28,063 nt of DNA from a virus. Made by a program: the position numbers and the translations under genes. Location of the stretch: positions 1-28,063 of the IMG/VR virus record IMGVR_UViG_3300024317_000014; one strand, given 5' to 3'. Under the pieces are notes generated by a model, which searched no databases, was not told where the DNA came from, and saw only the letters and a list, made by a program, of their open reading frames with translations. The first letter of the stretch is position 1. Each line of letters starts with the position of its first letter. Positions 9,601-16,703 of this stretch are shown in pieces.

Positions 9601-10551
9601 TTTAGCCGTCTTGATCATCTGAGTCTTTTGGAACTCAGTGACATCCTTCATGATCGAGAGGGACTTGTTAATGGCGTCATCAAACTCTGCGAACTGCTTA
9701 ACTGCCTCATAGCCTACAAAGGCAGCAGCCGCTCCCGCAATAAGTCCACTAGCGCCAGTGCCAATCGTGGGGTTGAGTCCACTTGTGCCCGCACGCAACC
9801 CCATACGGACAGGGATAGAGTCTGCCGCCTGAGCTTCCTTGACTATTGCAGCAGCCCTAACCTCGGCCTCAGCATATTGGTTGGCCAGTTTGATGCGCTC
9901 AGCTACAGCAGCAGCCTGAGCCTCAGTCTGCATGGCTTCTGCTCGGGCCGTGCCGATTGCTATCTGATTAGCGAGAGCAATACGGGCATCTGCTATCTCG
10001 GCTTCCATGGCCAGAGCACGGGCCTCACCCTCAGCAACCAAGTTAGCCGCTGCCACCCGCTCATCTGCGAACTGCTTATTGAGAGCGGCTGCACGAGCCT
10101 CACCTACCGCGATCTGGTTAAGCTGTGCAATCTTCTTGTTGGCGATCTCCTGCTCAATTGCAGCAGCTTGGATCTCACCCTGAACCTCTTGATGCGCCCT
10201 GATCTTGACATCGAGAGCGGCTTGCTCAGCCCTGATCAACTGCTCAAGAGCGCTCTTCTCTGCCGCCAGTGCCGACACCTGAGCCGCTGTTAACTGGGTT
10301 GCATTACCCGTAGAGACACCCAAGCTCTGGAGTGCCGCTTGATATGCAGTGGTGGCCTCAGTGCCCTGAGTGAGAGAAGTGATTACTTGCTGGTAGCGTG
10401 ACTGGAGAGCACCCAAAGACAGGGACATGTCAGCCCCGGCCTCTTTGATCATCGCTTTAGATTCAGCGAGAGAAGCACTCAGCGGGCCTACATCAAGCCC
10501 TAGTGTTGCAAAGAGATCAGCGACAGAACCAGTGATGCTAGGGCTTGGCAT
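6664..10551 (-). CDS. Tape measure protein (1295 aa)
   Basis: This is the longest gene in the window and follows the tail chaperones, the standard position for the protein that sets tail length. It is strongly helical and Ala-rich. Residues 123-244 contain about five imperfect 25-residue repeats with the pattern A-GEARA-A----A--R-A-ANQ. A hydrophobic segment near 265-285 and another near the C-terminus (SIVGMVSGVVSAISGVIG) could be membrane-active during DNA entry. Long charged coiled-coil stretches occupy the middle. At the usual 0.15 nm per residue this predicts a tail near 190 nm. The start at 10551 has a good ribosome site (AGAGGAAG) and overlaps the end of the chaperone frame by 14 bases. 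Confidence 0.95.
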   Translation of the reverse strand: MPSPSITGSVADLFATLGLDVGPLSASLAESKAMIKEAGADMSLSLGALQSRYQQVITSLTQGTEATTAYQAALQSLGVSTGNATQLTAAQVSALAAEKSALEQLIRAEQAALDVKIRAHQEVQGEIQAAAIEQEIANKKIAQLNQIAVGEARAAALNKQFADERVAAANLVAEGEARALAMEAEIADARIALANQIAIGTARAEAMQTEAQAAAVAERIKLANQYAEAEVRAAAIVKEAQAADSIPVRMGLRAGTSGLNPTIGTGASGLIAGAAAAFVGYEAVKQFAEFDDAINKSLSIMKDVTEFQKTQMIKTAKDLSVAYGISSVEIAHAFYTLESAGRTTEEALKDMPAVVQFAFTASADGIMKVSTAAETLTSVFNALKGSGGSIEHISDLLLKADTIAQGTGEQFAKALAGKGAGAIQILGKSAEEGLAILATMAKAGIPAAQQQTALIQILRDLPREAEKYQDVLITLNGHQMKYKELLYDSTGTMKDFSVILGELETLFNGASTETIQHDLALLHLNSRTNQSIQALLGMSSTLKDYETQLKNAAGTTQKVADIRMDSAKTEFNKLGEAARLAAIDMGTVLAPAAKASAGVIADTIVTVHDLSQGYIALAEAAYKYFTGQRTPPAPPKPPPAPAMGFKGSGSVEDPDADSKRKAAAERAAQERNRIQEIRLESAKKAEEALVQMEIESIKHEENLHKISAEDAEAQLLAQNEKLLKIQENYELKKLALETTKKSSVYEATVEAQMSAANSRRAAADQKATFDRENREAKSLKEQQKIYDEYQKNLTAGLADFDKEEAKRNQEITDDKLKAIQIEEAGEAKHQTNLIELERQKIAYQESIGAISASQRLKLEQDLDDQIADIQEKAVQRELNILIKKGGNDNQYYSKKEALENQLADLADRRAARSLKTQIQILHGGEEEIRQLQNKIQFEREYGGGIVSVTDRIIRRMQAQMELDTLMGKSNSAQMIALEMLKVKEQALIDKQHELGIVFKETEKNVSKLWNEFGDKVGEAILAGGKFWAFWRGIMHDFEVEMLKTVIHGVLKTLKDEILSLPGVASTLGKVFSLGGVGTSAATAAAGAGQQAASITQASTVAANAAATAAKSTADVAGTAAKAVSTSITSIVGMVSGVVSAISGVIGNFQMAGMNKTLDLIENYTRYLKIGLVEQGDSLLNDSHVIRNTLTDFMAWNWGVATNYYQQICEKLDALIGHGGMPGITLQPQLAVAGGGPADVVTDAGLNLGTDASVNVDLRGSTFNGEVTDTQVDAIFNRGIDRAKRSGAFRPGTWPR
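9820..10185 (-). repeat. Tandem 75-bp coding repeats in the tape measure gene
   Basis: Successive units encode IAVGEARAAALNKQFADERV, then LVAEGEARALAMEAEIADAR, then QIAIGTARAEAMQTEAQ and so on, with a 25-residue period and one four-residue insertion. The repeats have diverged at DNA level, so they are old. They would make a continuous helical rod. Confidence 0.8.
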
Positions 10552-10935
10552 ATATCTTCCTCTTCTTTATTTTACGGGCTTTATTGGCTGTCACACCCTT
10601 AAGAGCCTGCTTCAATTCCTTCCAGTTTCCGCCAGCCCCTCTATCGGGATCAGGTGTAATTATTACGGTTTTCTTCTGCGGCGGGTACTGCTGGAGCAAT
10701 AGGTCTTCAGCCGTGAACGCCTTGTCACTGGTATTGGTACGGCCTCGGTTAAGTTGATAGGACGCAGATTGAGCGACAAAGAAGTCCCTTGTTCTATCCC
10801 AGGTAAGCACCCTAACACGATAAAGGGCTGTGACCCGCGCTAGGGTTGACTTGTCAAACTCCTCAGAAGTCAGCCCCAAACACCGAGCCACAGCCCAGTA
10901 CTGTAACCACGATTTGTTTGAGGCTAAGAAGGGTC
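10538..10935 (-). CDS. Tail assembly chaperone, second part, expressed by probable -1 frameshift
   Basis: From the GTG at 10891 this frame is 117 codons, but no ribosome site precedes that GTG. The same frame stays open upstream to a TGA just before 10935 and reads protein-like (SNKSWLQYWAVARCLGLTSE), so coding clearly begins before the GTG. This frame is -1 relative to the upstream chaperone gene, the arrangement of lambda G/GT and most siphovirus tail chaperones. The slip must occur between 10927 and 10935, in GAG GAC CCT TCT just before the TAG. The fusion would be near 270 residues and would help load the tape measure and tail tube. Palindrome copy 5 is in frame, encoding Thr-Val-Ile-Ile-Thr. 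The boundary given is the open frame, not a proven start. Confidence 0.8.
10654..10668. repeat. Dispersed palindrome, copy 5 (inside coding sequence)
   Basis: GTGTAATTATTACGG inside the tail chaperone frame, read as codons ACC GTA ATA ATT ACA (TVIIT). Confidence 0.95.
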
Positions 10936-11346
10936 CTCAGCCTCTGTGGGTAGCGGGGGACGTGCACCTTCGATCTGCACATCCGACATGTCGGGCAAGA
11001 AGAGATCAAGCGCAACCTTGAGCCGCTCCAGAATGTAACCGTAGTGGCGATAGGTGAACAGCTTGTCAACATCGTCCTGGGTAAGCTCAGGGTGATGCTC
11101 CTTCAAGGCCCAGTACAGCGTGGCTCCCATCAGTTCAGGGCTCTGCATTTCCTTGAGCCCGAACCCGATAGCCAAGAGATTATGCCCAGTATCCTTGTAG
11201 ATCCCCTTTACCGCGTAGTTATTAAGCTCCATGGTAAAGGTCTTGCCCTTCAGGGTAATAGTCGTCAGAGGGTCAAGCTGGAACGTCTCCTCGATGCGCT
11301 TCTTGCGAAGCTCCTGGGCCTCTTCAATGCTGATCACCTTCACCAT
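10924..11346 (-). CDS. Tail assembly chaperone, first part (gpG-like)
   Basis: A 140-residue, acidic, mostly helical protein lies between the tail tube gene and the tape measure gene, the fixed position of the first tail assembly chaperone frame in siphoviruses. It ends PTEAEDPS. The next frame lies at -1 and overlaps the stop, so most ribosomes should terminate at 10924 and a minority continue into the second frame. Its start at 11346 follows the tail tube stop (11351) by only a few bases. Function is assigned by position, size and the frameshift arrangement, not by a sequence motif. Confidence 0.85.
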   Translation of the reverse strand: MVKVISIEEAQELRKKRIEETFQLDPLTTITLKGKTFTMELNNYAVKGIYKDTGHNLLAIGFGLKEMQSPELMGATLYWALKEHHPELTQDDVDKLFTYRHYGYILERLKVALDLFLPDMSDVQIEGARPPLPTEAEDPS

Positions 11347-11350
11347 AGGC

Positions 11351-11776
11351 TTAGCTCCACTGCGGCTGGCCAGTCACCTTGAGGGTACCGGACGCCATCA
11401 GGATCGTCCCAATGTCGGCCTTGGGGGCAATGGTCTGAATATAGGTGGCGTAGTCCACCGTGTTATCCGAGTCATCGGGGAAGATCGTCTCGAAGTTGGT
11501 AAGCGTACGCGCGTAGCTGTTGGTCCGCAAGTCGATGTGAATCTGATTGCTGGGCCTCCAGTTGCAGTCGAACGCCACATTGTCACCGTCAGCCAAGCCA
11601 GGGATGAACTCCCTGAAGAAGCCCTCGGAATCGTGACTGGTCGCATCCAGCAAGTCAAACTTGATGGACGGGCCAGACAGTTTGGTAACTTCTGGGACGG
11701 TGGTGAACTCTTCGGGAGAAGCCCCATCACCCATCTTCAGAAGCGTGCCGTTTGCGATAATCGCGATTGTTGCCAT
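11351..11776 (-). CDS. Major tail tube protein
   Basis: A 141-residue beta-rich protein beginning MATIAIIANGTLLKMGDG, with the features of compact siphovirus tail tube proteins: a short N-terminal strand, PEEFTTVPEVTKLSGPSIKFDLLDAT, and a C-terminal beta region ending GTLKVTGQPQWS. It precedes the tail chaperones and tape measure, as expected. It would polymerise into hexameric rings forming the tail tube. The start at 11776 has a strong ribosome site (AAGGAGTAACACA before ATG), consistent with high expression. Confidence 0.9.
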   Translation of the reverse strand: MATIAIIANGTLLKMGDGASPEEFTTVPEVTKLSGPSIKFDLLDATSHDSEGFFREFIPGLADGDNVAFDCNWRPSNQIHIDLRTNSYARTLTNFETIFPDDSDNTVDYATYIQTIAPKADIGTILMASGTLKVTGQPQWS

Positions 11777-11788
11777 TGTGTTACTCCT

Positions 11789-12028
11789 TCAGTAAGAGGG
11801 ATCATCGTACTGTCTGACTTCGCCCTCTGGAATCGGATTCTGTCCTGGGAAAGCCCAAGGGTGATTGTCCTCCGCTTGATGCTTCTCCATCTTAGCAAGC
11901 CACAGTGTTGAGTACTGACAGTAAATGCACTTGTAGTTCTTAAGTGCTTTCCACTTGCCAATCGAGTAGCCCCTCAGTTTGTCAAGCTCGTCCTGAGTGG
12001 GCTCAACTATTAGCTTTTGGTCCGACAT
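11789..12028 (-). CDS. Small C2H2 zinc-finger protein
   Basis: In 79 residues it has C34-x2-C37-x12-H50-x5-H56, a C2H2 zinc-finger spacing, with an aromatic just after the second Cys (CIYCQYST). The neighbouring glycosyltransferase carries a similar finger at its N-terminus (C21-x2-C24-x15-H40-x5-H46), so the two fingers are probably related. The start overlaps the glycosyltransferase end by 26 bases and is preceded by AAGGCGG. The protein could bind nucleic acid or a partner protein; nothing in the sequence decides this. A separate small zinc-finger gene inside a tail module is unusual. Confidence 0.85.
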   Translation of the reverse strand: MSDQKLIVEPTQDELDKLRGYSIGKWKALKNYKCIYCQYSTLWLAKMEKHQAEDNHPWAFPGQNPIPEGEVRQYDDPSY

Positions 12029-13055
12029 ACCATTCCGCCTTAGGTAACTGCTGCCCTTCCAATAACTTAAGTATACCAGCGTCCAGCCCCCGCTTCTTCC
12101 ACTTCTGTATCAGGTAGAGCTTACGGGAGACGAACATCTTGTCCAGGTCAATGCCCATGGCCTTAAGCTCAGGCCAAGACGAGTGGAGAGCGCGGTGCAG
12201 GTACCGCATCCCGCCAAAATAGCGGTTTTTGTAGCCTGCTTCTACAAGCTGGTAGTGGAGATCATCATCCTCATAACCCCAGCCCAGCCCGCCGAATGGC
12301 CCATCCTCATCGAAGCGTACGCCTTTCTGGAACATCTCACAGCGGAACAGGCCGTACTGAGTCCAGGCGCACCGGATATCATTGCGGGTGCGCGACTCTG
12401 GGATCTCTACAAGATTGTGGGCACACTCCTCTCTCTTCTCCGAGAAGTTAGCAGAGTAGGCACCGATGACGCCTACGTCCCAGTGGCACTCCAGATAGCG
12501 AGTCATGGTATAGGCCGACAGAGGAACTATCTCGATGTCGCCGTCCATGAGCATCAGGTACTTGGAGCCCACCACTTTGACCGCAAAGTCGATGATGGCG
12601 TTACGCGCCTTGCATATCCCCTGATTGGTATTGAACCTACCCAGATGGACATTGGATGGTAGAGTCTCACCGAACAAGCCCCGGATAGCTTCCCACGTGC
12701 CATCAGTAGACCCGTTGTCCATGATGCAGATATAGGGTACAAGGCCGAGCTTGATAAGCCTGTTGGACTCTTCCACCAGTGCCATGACCCCCTCAACACT
12801 GATGTCTCGTGTGTTCCAGCACAAGTAGCCAAGTGTAATTATTACGGTTTTTGGGGCATCCCCGTTCTGACTGTCCATGTACTTCTGGATATCCCCCTTG
12901 TATTCAGTGGTGATGCCATGCCCCTTGGCCTTGCAATGCTCCAACATCTTGACAATACAGCCCGCTCCAAGAGTGTCATAGGCACAGTCCACACACATAC
13001 AGTGAGTCAGGCCCTTCCTCTGGCTTGTGTTCCAGGTGTATTCTAGCTGCCCCAT
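12003..13055 (-). CDS. Family 2 glycosyltransferase with N-terminal zinc finger
   Basis: The 350-residue protein has a C2H2-like finger at residues 21-46, then a GT-A type transferase. The first strand is KTVIITLGYLCWN (69-81), followed by DNGSTDGT (113-120), a DxD-type metal site MDGDIE at 170-175, and a late GWGYEDDDL with E262-D263. These are the expected motifs of family 2 enzymes that transfer a sugar from a nucleotide-sugar. Within the tail genes it may glycosylate a virion protein. Palindrome copy 6 encodes the first strand (residues 70-74). The gene overlaps the tail terminator gene by 13 bases and the small zinc-finger gene by 26. The sugar and acceptor cannot be inferred. Confidence 0.9.
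   Translation of the reverse strand: MGQLEYTWNTSQRKGLTHCMCVDCAYDTLGAGCIVKMLEHCKAKGHGITTEYKGDIQKYMDSQNGDAPKTVIITLGYLCWNTRDISVEGVMALVEESNRLIKLGLVPYICIMDNGSTDGTWEAIRGLFGETLPSNVHLGRFNTNQGICKARNAIIDFAVKVVGSKYLMLMDGDIEIVPLSAYTMTRYLECHWDVGVIGAYSANFSEKREECAHNLVEIPESRTRNDIRCAWTQYGLFRCEMFQKGVRFDEDGPFGGLGWGYEDDDLHYQLVEAGYKNRYFGGMRYLHRALHSSWPELKAMGIDLDKMFVSRKLYLIQKWKKRGLDAGILKLLEGQQLPKAEWYVGPKANS
12833..12847. repeat. Dispersed palindrome, copy 6 (inside coding sequence)
   Basis: GTGTAATTATTACGG within the glycosyltransferase gene, encoding TVIIT at the first beta strand of the nucleotide-binding fold. Confidence 0.95.
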
Positions 13056-13426
13056 GCGATAGACACCCTCGTAACTCCTTGATGTAGGGAGCGGACGCCA
13101 TCATGTAGCATGGAGTCCACAACCGGATTGACGCCTTGAATGAACCTGGAACCTGCTGTGCCACTGAAGCCGCACAGGTACGCCTTGGCTGAGTCGCGCA
13201 TGGTGCCAGCAGACTCAAAGTCCTTGGCCCACACGTTCACCTGGATGACAGTGAACTGCACACCGCTCAACCCCTGCAAGCTCTCCACTTCCTTGACAGT
13301 GATCTCCTGCACTGTGACATAGGGGAAGGCGGCAGAAGGGGGCAGCGGGACAGGCGAGATTCCACCCAAGCTAGATGTGAAGTGGTTTTTGAGTAGCTGT
13401 ATCACCTCTGCGACAAAAGTGTTCAC
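13043..13426 (-). CDS. Tail terminator/completion protein
   Basis: A 127-residue protein beginning MNTFVAEVIQLLKNHF. A central segment (FPYVTVQEITVKEVESLQG, then QFTVIQVNVWAKDFESAG) matches the DUF3168-like style of siphovirus tail completion proteins that cap the tail tube and join it to the head. It starts by ATGA overlap with the upstream connector gene, showing translational coupling. The assignment rests on position between connector and tail tube genes plus this pattern. Confidence 0.8.
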   Translation of the reverse strand: MNTFVAEVIQLLKNHFTSSLGGISPVPLPPSAAFPYVTVQEITVKEVESLQGLSGVQFTVIQVNVWAKDFESAGTMRDSAKAYLCGFSGTAGSRFIQGVNPVVDSMLHDGVRSLHQGVTRVSIAWGS

Positions 13427-13878
13427 GCCAGCAGCCCCCTGATTAGTGCGGCTACTCCAGCATGGACATCAGCCCTTATCTGACGGTCATTGCCGAAGAT
13501 TGCATTACTGATAGCCCCCTGCCCTCTGCCTGTCGGAGAGCCATTGAATTCGATATAGGGGGCATAATCCTTGCGGGAGACATTGCGGGGATCTGCTATC
13601 AGCTTCTCACCGCCCACTTGTAGCACGGCCCTAGCATGAGTTGGGCCTATCTCGGAAACAACAGTCTCCATCGTAGAGATGCTAGCACCCGTGAGAATGG
13701 GCCACTCACTCTTAGCATCCGCAAGTGCAGGCTGTAAAGCCTCAAGAAGTATCTCCGCAATTGCCTCTCCTGTCACCCCTGCCTGTAGCTTGGACAGGCC
13801 AAAGGTATTCACCTGCATCCCAACTGTAGTGCCGGGTTCGCGGGACCTTCGACCTGTGGTTACTCGTACCTGTGCCAT
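13423..13878 (-). CDS. Head-tail connector/tail component (HK97 gp10-like)
   Basis: A 151-residue protein following the head closure gene, with a start that shares one base with the upstream stop (TAATG). It has the order usual for gp10-like proteins: a helical middle (GEAIAEILLEALQPALADAK), then GGEKLIADPRNVSRKDYAPYIEFNGSPT-type strands with a conserved-looking YAPYIEFNGSP, and a helical end. The first 20 residues are basic. This family lies at the head-tail junction. Position and pattern agree; no enzymatic role is expected. Confidence 0.8.
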   Translation of the reverse strand: MAQVRVTTGRRSREPGTTVGMQVNTFGLSKLQAGVTGEAIAEILLEALQPALADAKSEWPILTGASISTMETVVSEIGPTHARAVLQVGGEKLIADPRNVSRKDYAPYIEFNGSPTGRGQGAISNAIFGNDRQIRADVHAGVAALIRGLLA

Positions 13879-14258
13879 TAGGGGGCTATTAACTCCAGAT
13901 GAAGTCTGGTGCTGAAGTGGGAGCCGTCATGTTCAACGCCCACGATCTTGAAGTTGATACCGTCGATGAGAGCATACATGTCATTGACGATTGTCGGCTG
14001 ATAGCTGTTCAGCTTCAGATTCCGCCGATTGAGATTCTCGGTCACAGCCTGATCACGGATCTGCGTATCATCAGGGCGCAGGGTGATAAACGGGGCCATA
14101 CGACACTCCAGGTCAACCATAAGAGGCACAGGAGTGTAGCCTGTAATCACAGGTTGATTGGCCGCATTCAACGTAGTAGTGGCCGCGCGGATTGTGCACC
14201 GCGACGGCCACACTTCGGGTATTGCGATTCGAAGACGGGAGTCAATTATCTGTCTCAT
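13878..14258 (-). CDS. Head closure (stopper) protein
   Basis: The start at 14258 makes an ATGA overlap with the upstream connector stop, so I prefer it to an in-frame ATG further upstream at 14297. The resulting 126-residue protein is beta-rich and ends NFKIVGVEHDGSHFSTRLHLELIAP, typical of head closure proteins that seal the portal after packaging. The middle contains LRPDDTQIRDQA and a YALIDGINFKI strand. It belongs to the connector cluster between major capsid and tail genes. Confidence 0.8.
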   Translation of the reverse strand: MRQIIDSRLRIAIPEVWPSRCTIRAATTTLNAANQPVITGYTPVPLMVDLECRMAPFITLRPDDTQIRDQAVTENLNRRNLKLNSYQPTIVNDMYALIDGINFKIVGVEHDGSHFSTRLHLELIAP

Positions 14259-14818
14259 GTGCTGGTTCGCTCCCAATCCTTCCAGATCTTCTCGCACCAG
14301 CTAGGACGGTCGTAGACCATCTCAACCATGTCAAACACGTTCTCCTCAAGCACTAAGTCACGCATAGCCTTAGCTGCCGCCCGCATCTCCTTGGCCATCG
14401 CGGGGCCGTCCGTCTGGAGATCGAGGATCTTGATCTTCTTAAGGATCAGGATCATGTTGACTGCCATAGCGTCTAGGCAATCGGCTGCAATGACTTTGGC
14501 ATCGGCAATGTTACCGTCACTGTCGGTATTCACGTCGATGATGTTTTGAATGGTCGAATCGAGAAGGATCACTTGGTCATACTGGAATGTGTAGTTTCCA
14601 GACGAAGCACCAGCGCCAAGTGTGATACGACCATTCTGAGGATCGGTGAGGGTAAATGCAGGAGCCGAGCCGCTTGGAGGTGTAATTATTACGGTTCCAT
14701 CGACTACGGGGAAGTACACGGTCTGGAACGTCAGTTGCCCCGCTACCGCTACGATGACATCGCTATGGTACAGGGGCTGGTCCTGGATCAAGGATCGGAT
14801 TTGGTCAATGAGAGACAT
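14255..14818 (-). CDS. Head-tail connector/adaptor-type protein
   Basis: With ATG at 14818 the start overlaps the upstream TGA as TGATG; a GTG one codon earlier is less likely. The 187-residue protein opens with a helix (MSLIDQIRSLIQDQPLYHSD), has beta strands including the TVIIT segment encoded by palindrome copy 7 (residues 42-46), then a helical half with two acidic Asp-rich stretches. Adaptor proteins that bind the portal occupy this slot, but the beta-rich N-terminal part is not a standard adaptor fold that I recognise. Head-tail connector is a positional call. Confidence 0.65.
   Translation of the reverse strand: MSLIDQIRSLIQDQPLYHSDVIVAVAGQLTFQTVYFPVVDGTVIITPPSGSAPAFTLTDPQNGRITLGAGASSGNYTFQYDQVILLDSTIQNIIDVNTDSDGNIADAKVIAADCLDAMAVNMILILKKIKILDLQTDGPAMAKEMRAAAKAMRDLVLEENVFDMVEMVYDRPSWCEKIWKDWERTST
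14680..14694. repeat. Dispersed palindrome, copy 7 (inside coding sequence)
   Basis: GTGTAATTATTACGG inside the connector gene, encoding TVIIT at residues 42-46. Confidence 0.95.
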
Positions 14819-15021
14819 CACTTTTTCCGTTGGGCCACTGGTTCTTTAACGCGAACATCATCCAAGGTACGCATGTCAGGGGGTTTGGGCTGGGTGCTGG
14901 CCACCACTACATCCTTGATTTCGGTCAGCACCTTTACCACATTACGCAGTTCTTCTACCGCCGCTGCCATGAAGTGGTCTGACACCGTTTCGGGTGCCAG
15001 ACCACGGTCAGGAGAAGCCAA
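14818..15021 (-). CDS. Small protein of unknown function after the major capsid gene
   Basis: A 67-residue protein beginning MASPDRGLAPETVSDHF, with a central amphipathic helix (AAVEELRNVVKVLTEIKDVVV) and a basic C-terminus (VAQRKK). It lies directly after the major capsid gene and overlaps the next gene as TGATG, so it is probably translated. Small proteins here are often head accessory or connector factors. I do not recognise it. Confidence 0.7.
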   Translation of the reverse strand: MASPDRGLAPETVSDHFMAAAVEELRNVVKVLTEIKDVVVASTQPKPPDMRTLDDVRVKEPVAQRKK

Positions 15022-15023
15022 GT

Positions 15024-16229
15024 TTAAGAGGCTCCGAAAGACGCGACCGCAGCCTTGGGGTCCACCTGAGTGGCGCCAAAGATGTGCCGGATCTTGTAGT
15101 TAATGCCGTCATTGTCGAAGTTGCCTTCGGCGACAGACGATACGCCACCGCCCAGCATCATGGCATCGGGGTCCTTCACGAACAACTGAGGACTGCGACG
15201 GCCACGCATGAAGGCAAAGACGAAAGCGGGACGACGGCTAACGTCGTTGGGATTGGAGATAAGGAACCACGGATTGGTTGCGCAGGAACTGGCCACATAC
15301 GGGATGTACGGGTTGACTTCCAGCTTGAGCTTGGCCTTCATCCAGTTATCCGTATACAGGAACTGGTCCGAATCGCCGCCGCCGGAAGCAGCATTGATAC
15401 GGAGTTGGCTTGCGCCCAGGATGTTACGGGCCGTGATCTCGTCGTTGGGAGTGACCAATAACGTGGCCGCGTCCACCATGATGGGCTGACCCTCAGTGTC
15501 CGTCTGAGCCGCCAAGACCTTGAACGCAGCTTGCAGGTTCTTGATCGTAAGCGGACCAGTAGTCAGATTGGCGTTACCACTGGAGAAGAACGTGGCATCG
15601 GGGCCGTTCACATCGCAGAGCTTGGTGGTAGCCAAGTACTCTTCGGAACGGCGGGCACCAACACCCATGAGCACGGGACGGTCATTGAAGGCGTTGAGAT
15701 CGTCCTGGATGATCATCTCGAACGAAATGCCATACCGCTGGCCGTACTTGAGTACGGACACCGAGTAGTGGCCTTCCGTGAAGGCAATCTCCGGATAGGG
15801 CTCATGTTCCTTCACCTGAGGCAGGATACCCTGCCCGCCGTCGATGGTGTACAGGTTGAGGGCGCGGAAGTCCTTCACGTCCACAACACGCATCCACGAC
15901 GGATAGGTGACGGGCCAGGGCATGTAATTGCCCAGGAGTTGGCGGTACAGCAAATCCCCGAACAACAGCGGGAAGTCGTCCGTACCCATGGCCTCTTGCA
16001 GGTGGTACTCGGGCACGCGGCCCTCTTTCACCCCTGCGATCAATTCGGCCAGCATCATGCAATGCCGCATCCCCTCTTTCGAGCGAAGGCGCACCACACG
16101 GTCAGACCGAGACATGCCAGCGTGCTCATTAACGGTGGCATCCTTACCAGTGACAGGGACGATACTGAAGGAGCTACGCAGCTTCGCAACGTCCGATGCC
16201 ACCATCTTCATCTTGTCGGCAAAAAGCAT
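15024..16229 (-). CDS. Major capsid protein (HK97 fold)
   Basis: A 401-residue protein following the protease, scaffold and decoration genes, the normal place for the capsid. An N-terminal arm is followed by shell-like regions: the E-loop/P-domain region with YSVSVLKYGQRYGISFEMIIQDDLNAF is characteristic of the Mu/HK97-type capsid group, then a helix QAAFKVLAAQTDTEGQPI and the DAATLLVTPNDE strand found in many such capsids. The start at 16229 has a strong ribosome site (AAGGAGACTACA before ATG). Confidence 0.93.
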   Translation of the reverse strand: MLFADKMKMVASDVAKLRSSFSIVPVTGKDATVNEHAGMSRSDRVVRLRSKEGMRHCMMLAELIAGVKEGRVPEYHLQEAMGTDDFPLLFGDLLYRQLLGNYMPWPVTYPSWMRVVDVKDFRALNLYTIDGGQGILPQVKEHEPYPEIAFTEGHYSVSVLKYGQRYGISFEMIIQDDLNAFNDRPVLMGVGARRSEEYLATTKLCDVNGPDATFFSSGNANLTTGPLTIKNLQAAFKVLAAQTDTEGQPIMVDAATLLVTPNDEITARNILGASQLRINAASGGGDSDQFLYTDNWMKAKLKLEVNPYIPYVASSCATNPWFLISNPNDVSRRPAFVFAFMRGRRSPQLFVKDPDAMMLGGGVSSVAEGNFDNDGINYKIRHIFGATQVDPKAAVASFGAS

Positions 16230-16239
16230 TGTAGTCTCC

Positions 16240-16653
16240 TTAGTACCCCACCTGTACGTCGATAGAGGTGGTCGTGGAGCCAGAAGCTACCAGTTCCACA
16301 CCCGAATCGCCGACAGCATAGCCGAAGCGCACCCCGCCAGCCCGCTTGCTAACCGGGGGAGTCTTGGCTTGGTCGAAGTAGAGAATGTCTCCACCGTTTA
16401 CGGCCACATTGGCGTCCGCGCCAGAAGTGCCGCTGGAATCCTTACCCGCAACGAGTAAGGTGAAAATCCCGTCCTTCTGCATACGGGTCTTGCCGTCCGA
16501 GTCCGCGTTATCCAACGCAACACCCGGAACCGAGCCGCACACCACAGGATCATTGGCCAAAGCGTGATTACTGGTGCGGTTGGCAGTTTGCGCAATAACC
16601 GCAACGTTAGGCCAAACATTGTTGGTCTGCGCGTACTTTCGATTCGTTGCCAT
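16240..16653 (-). CDS. Head decoration-type protein (DUF2190-like)
   Basis: A 137-residue beta-rich protein just before the major capsid gene. The segment NGGDILYFDQAKTPPVSKRA followed by VRFGYAVGDS matches the pattern of DUF2190-type phage proteins, usually head decoration or stabilising factors that bind the capsid surface. The gene has a good ribosome site (GGAGG, 10 bases before ATG at 16653), and palindrome copy 8 lies just upstream of that. Function is from family style and position. Confidence 0.8.
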   Translation of the reverse strand: MATNRKYAQTNNVWPNVAVIAQTANRTSNHALANDPVVCGSVPGVALDNADSDGKTRMQKDGIFTLLVAGKDSSGTSGADANVAVNGGDILYFDQAKTPPVSKRAGGVRFGYAVGDSGVELVASGSTTTSIDVQVGY

Positions 16654-16671
16654 CGTTTGTTGCCTCCAAAA

Positions 16672-16686
16672 GTGTAATTATTACGG
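16672..16686. repeat. Dispersed palindrome, copy 8
   Basis: GTGTAATTATTACGG between the scaffold stop (16704) and the decoration gene. The ribosome site of the latter is intact between the repeat and the ATG. Confidence 0.95.
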
Positions 16687-16703
16687 TCCCGAAGGCTTCC
16701 GCG

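Noticed and set aside
9145-10293. Plus-strand frame of 382 codons opposite the tape measure gene
   Set aside because: It is the antisense of a strongly biased coding sequence; the Leu/Ser/Arg-rich product, lack of ribosome site and clear tape measure on the other strand mark it as a shadow.
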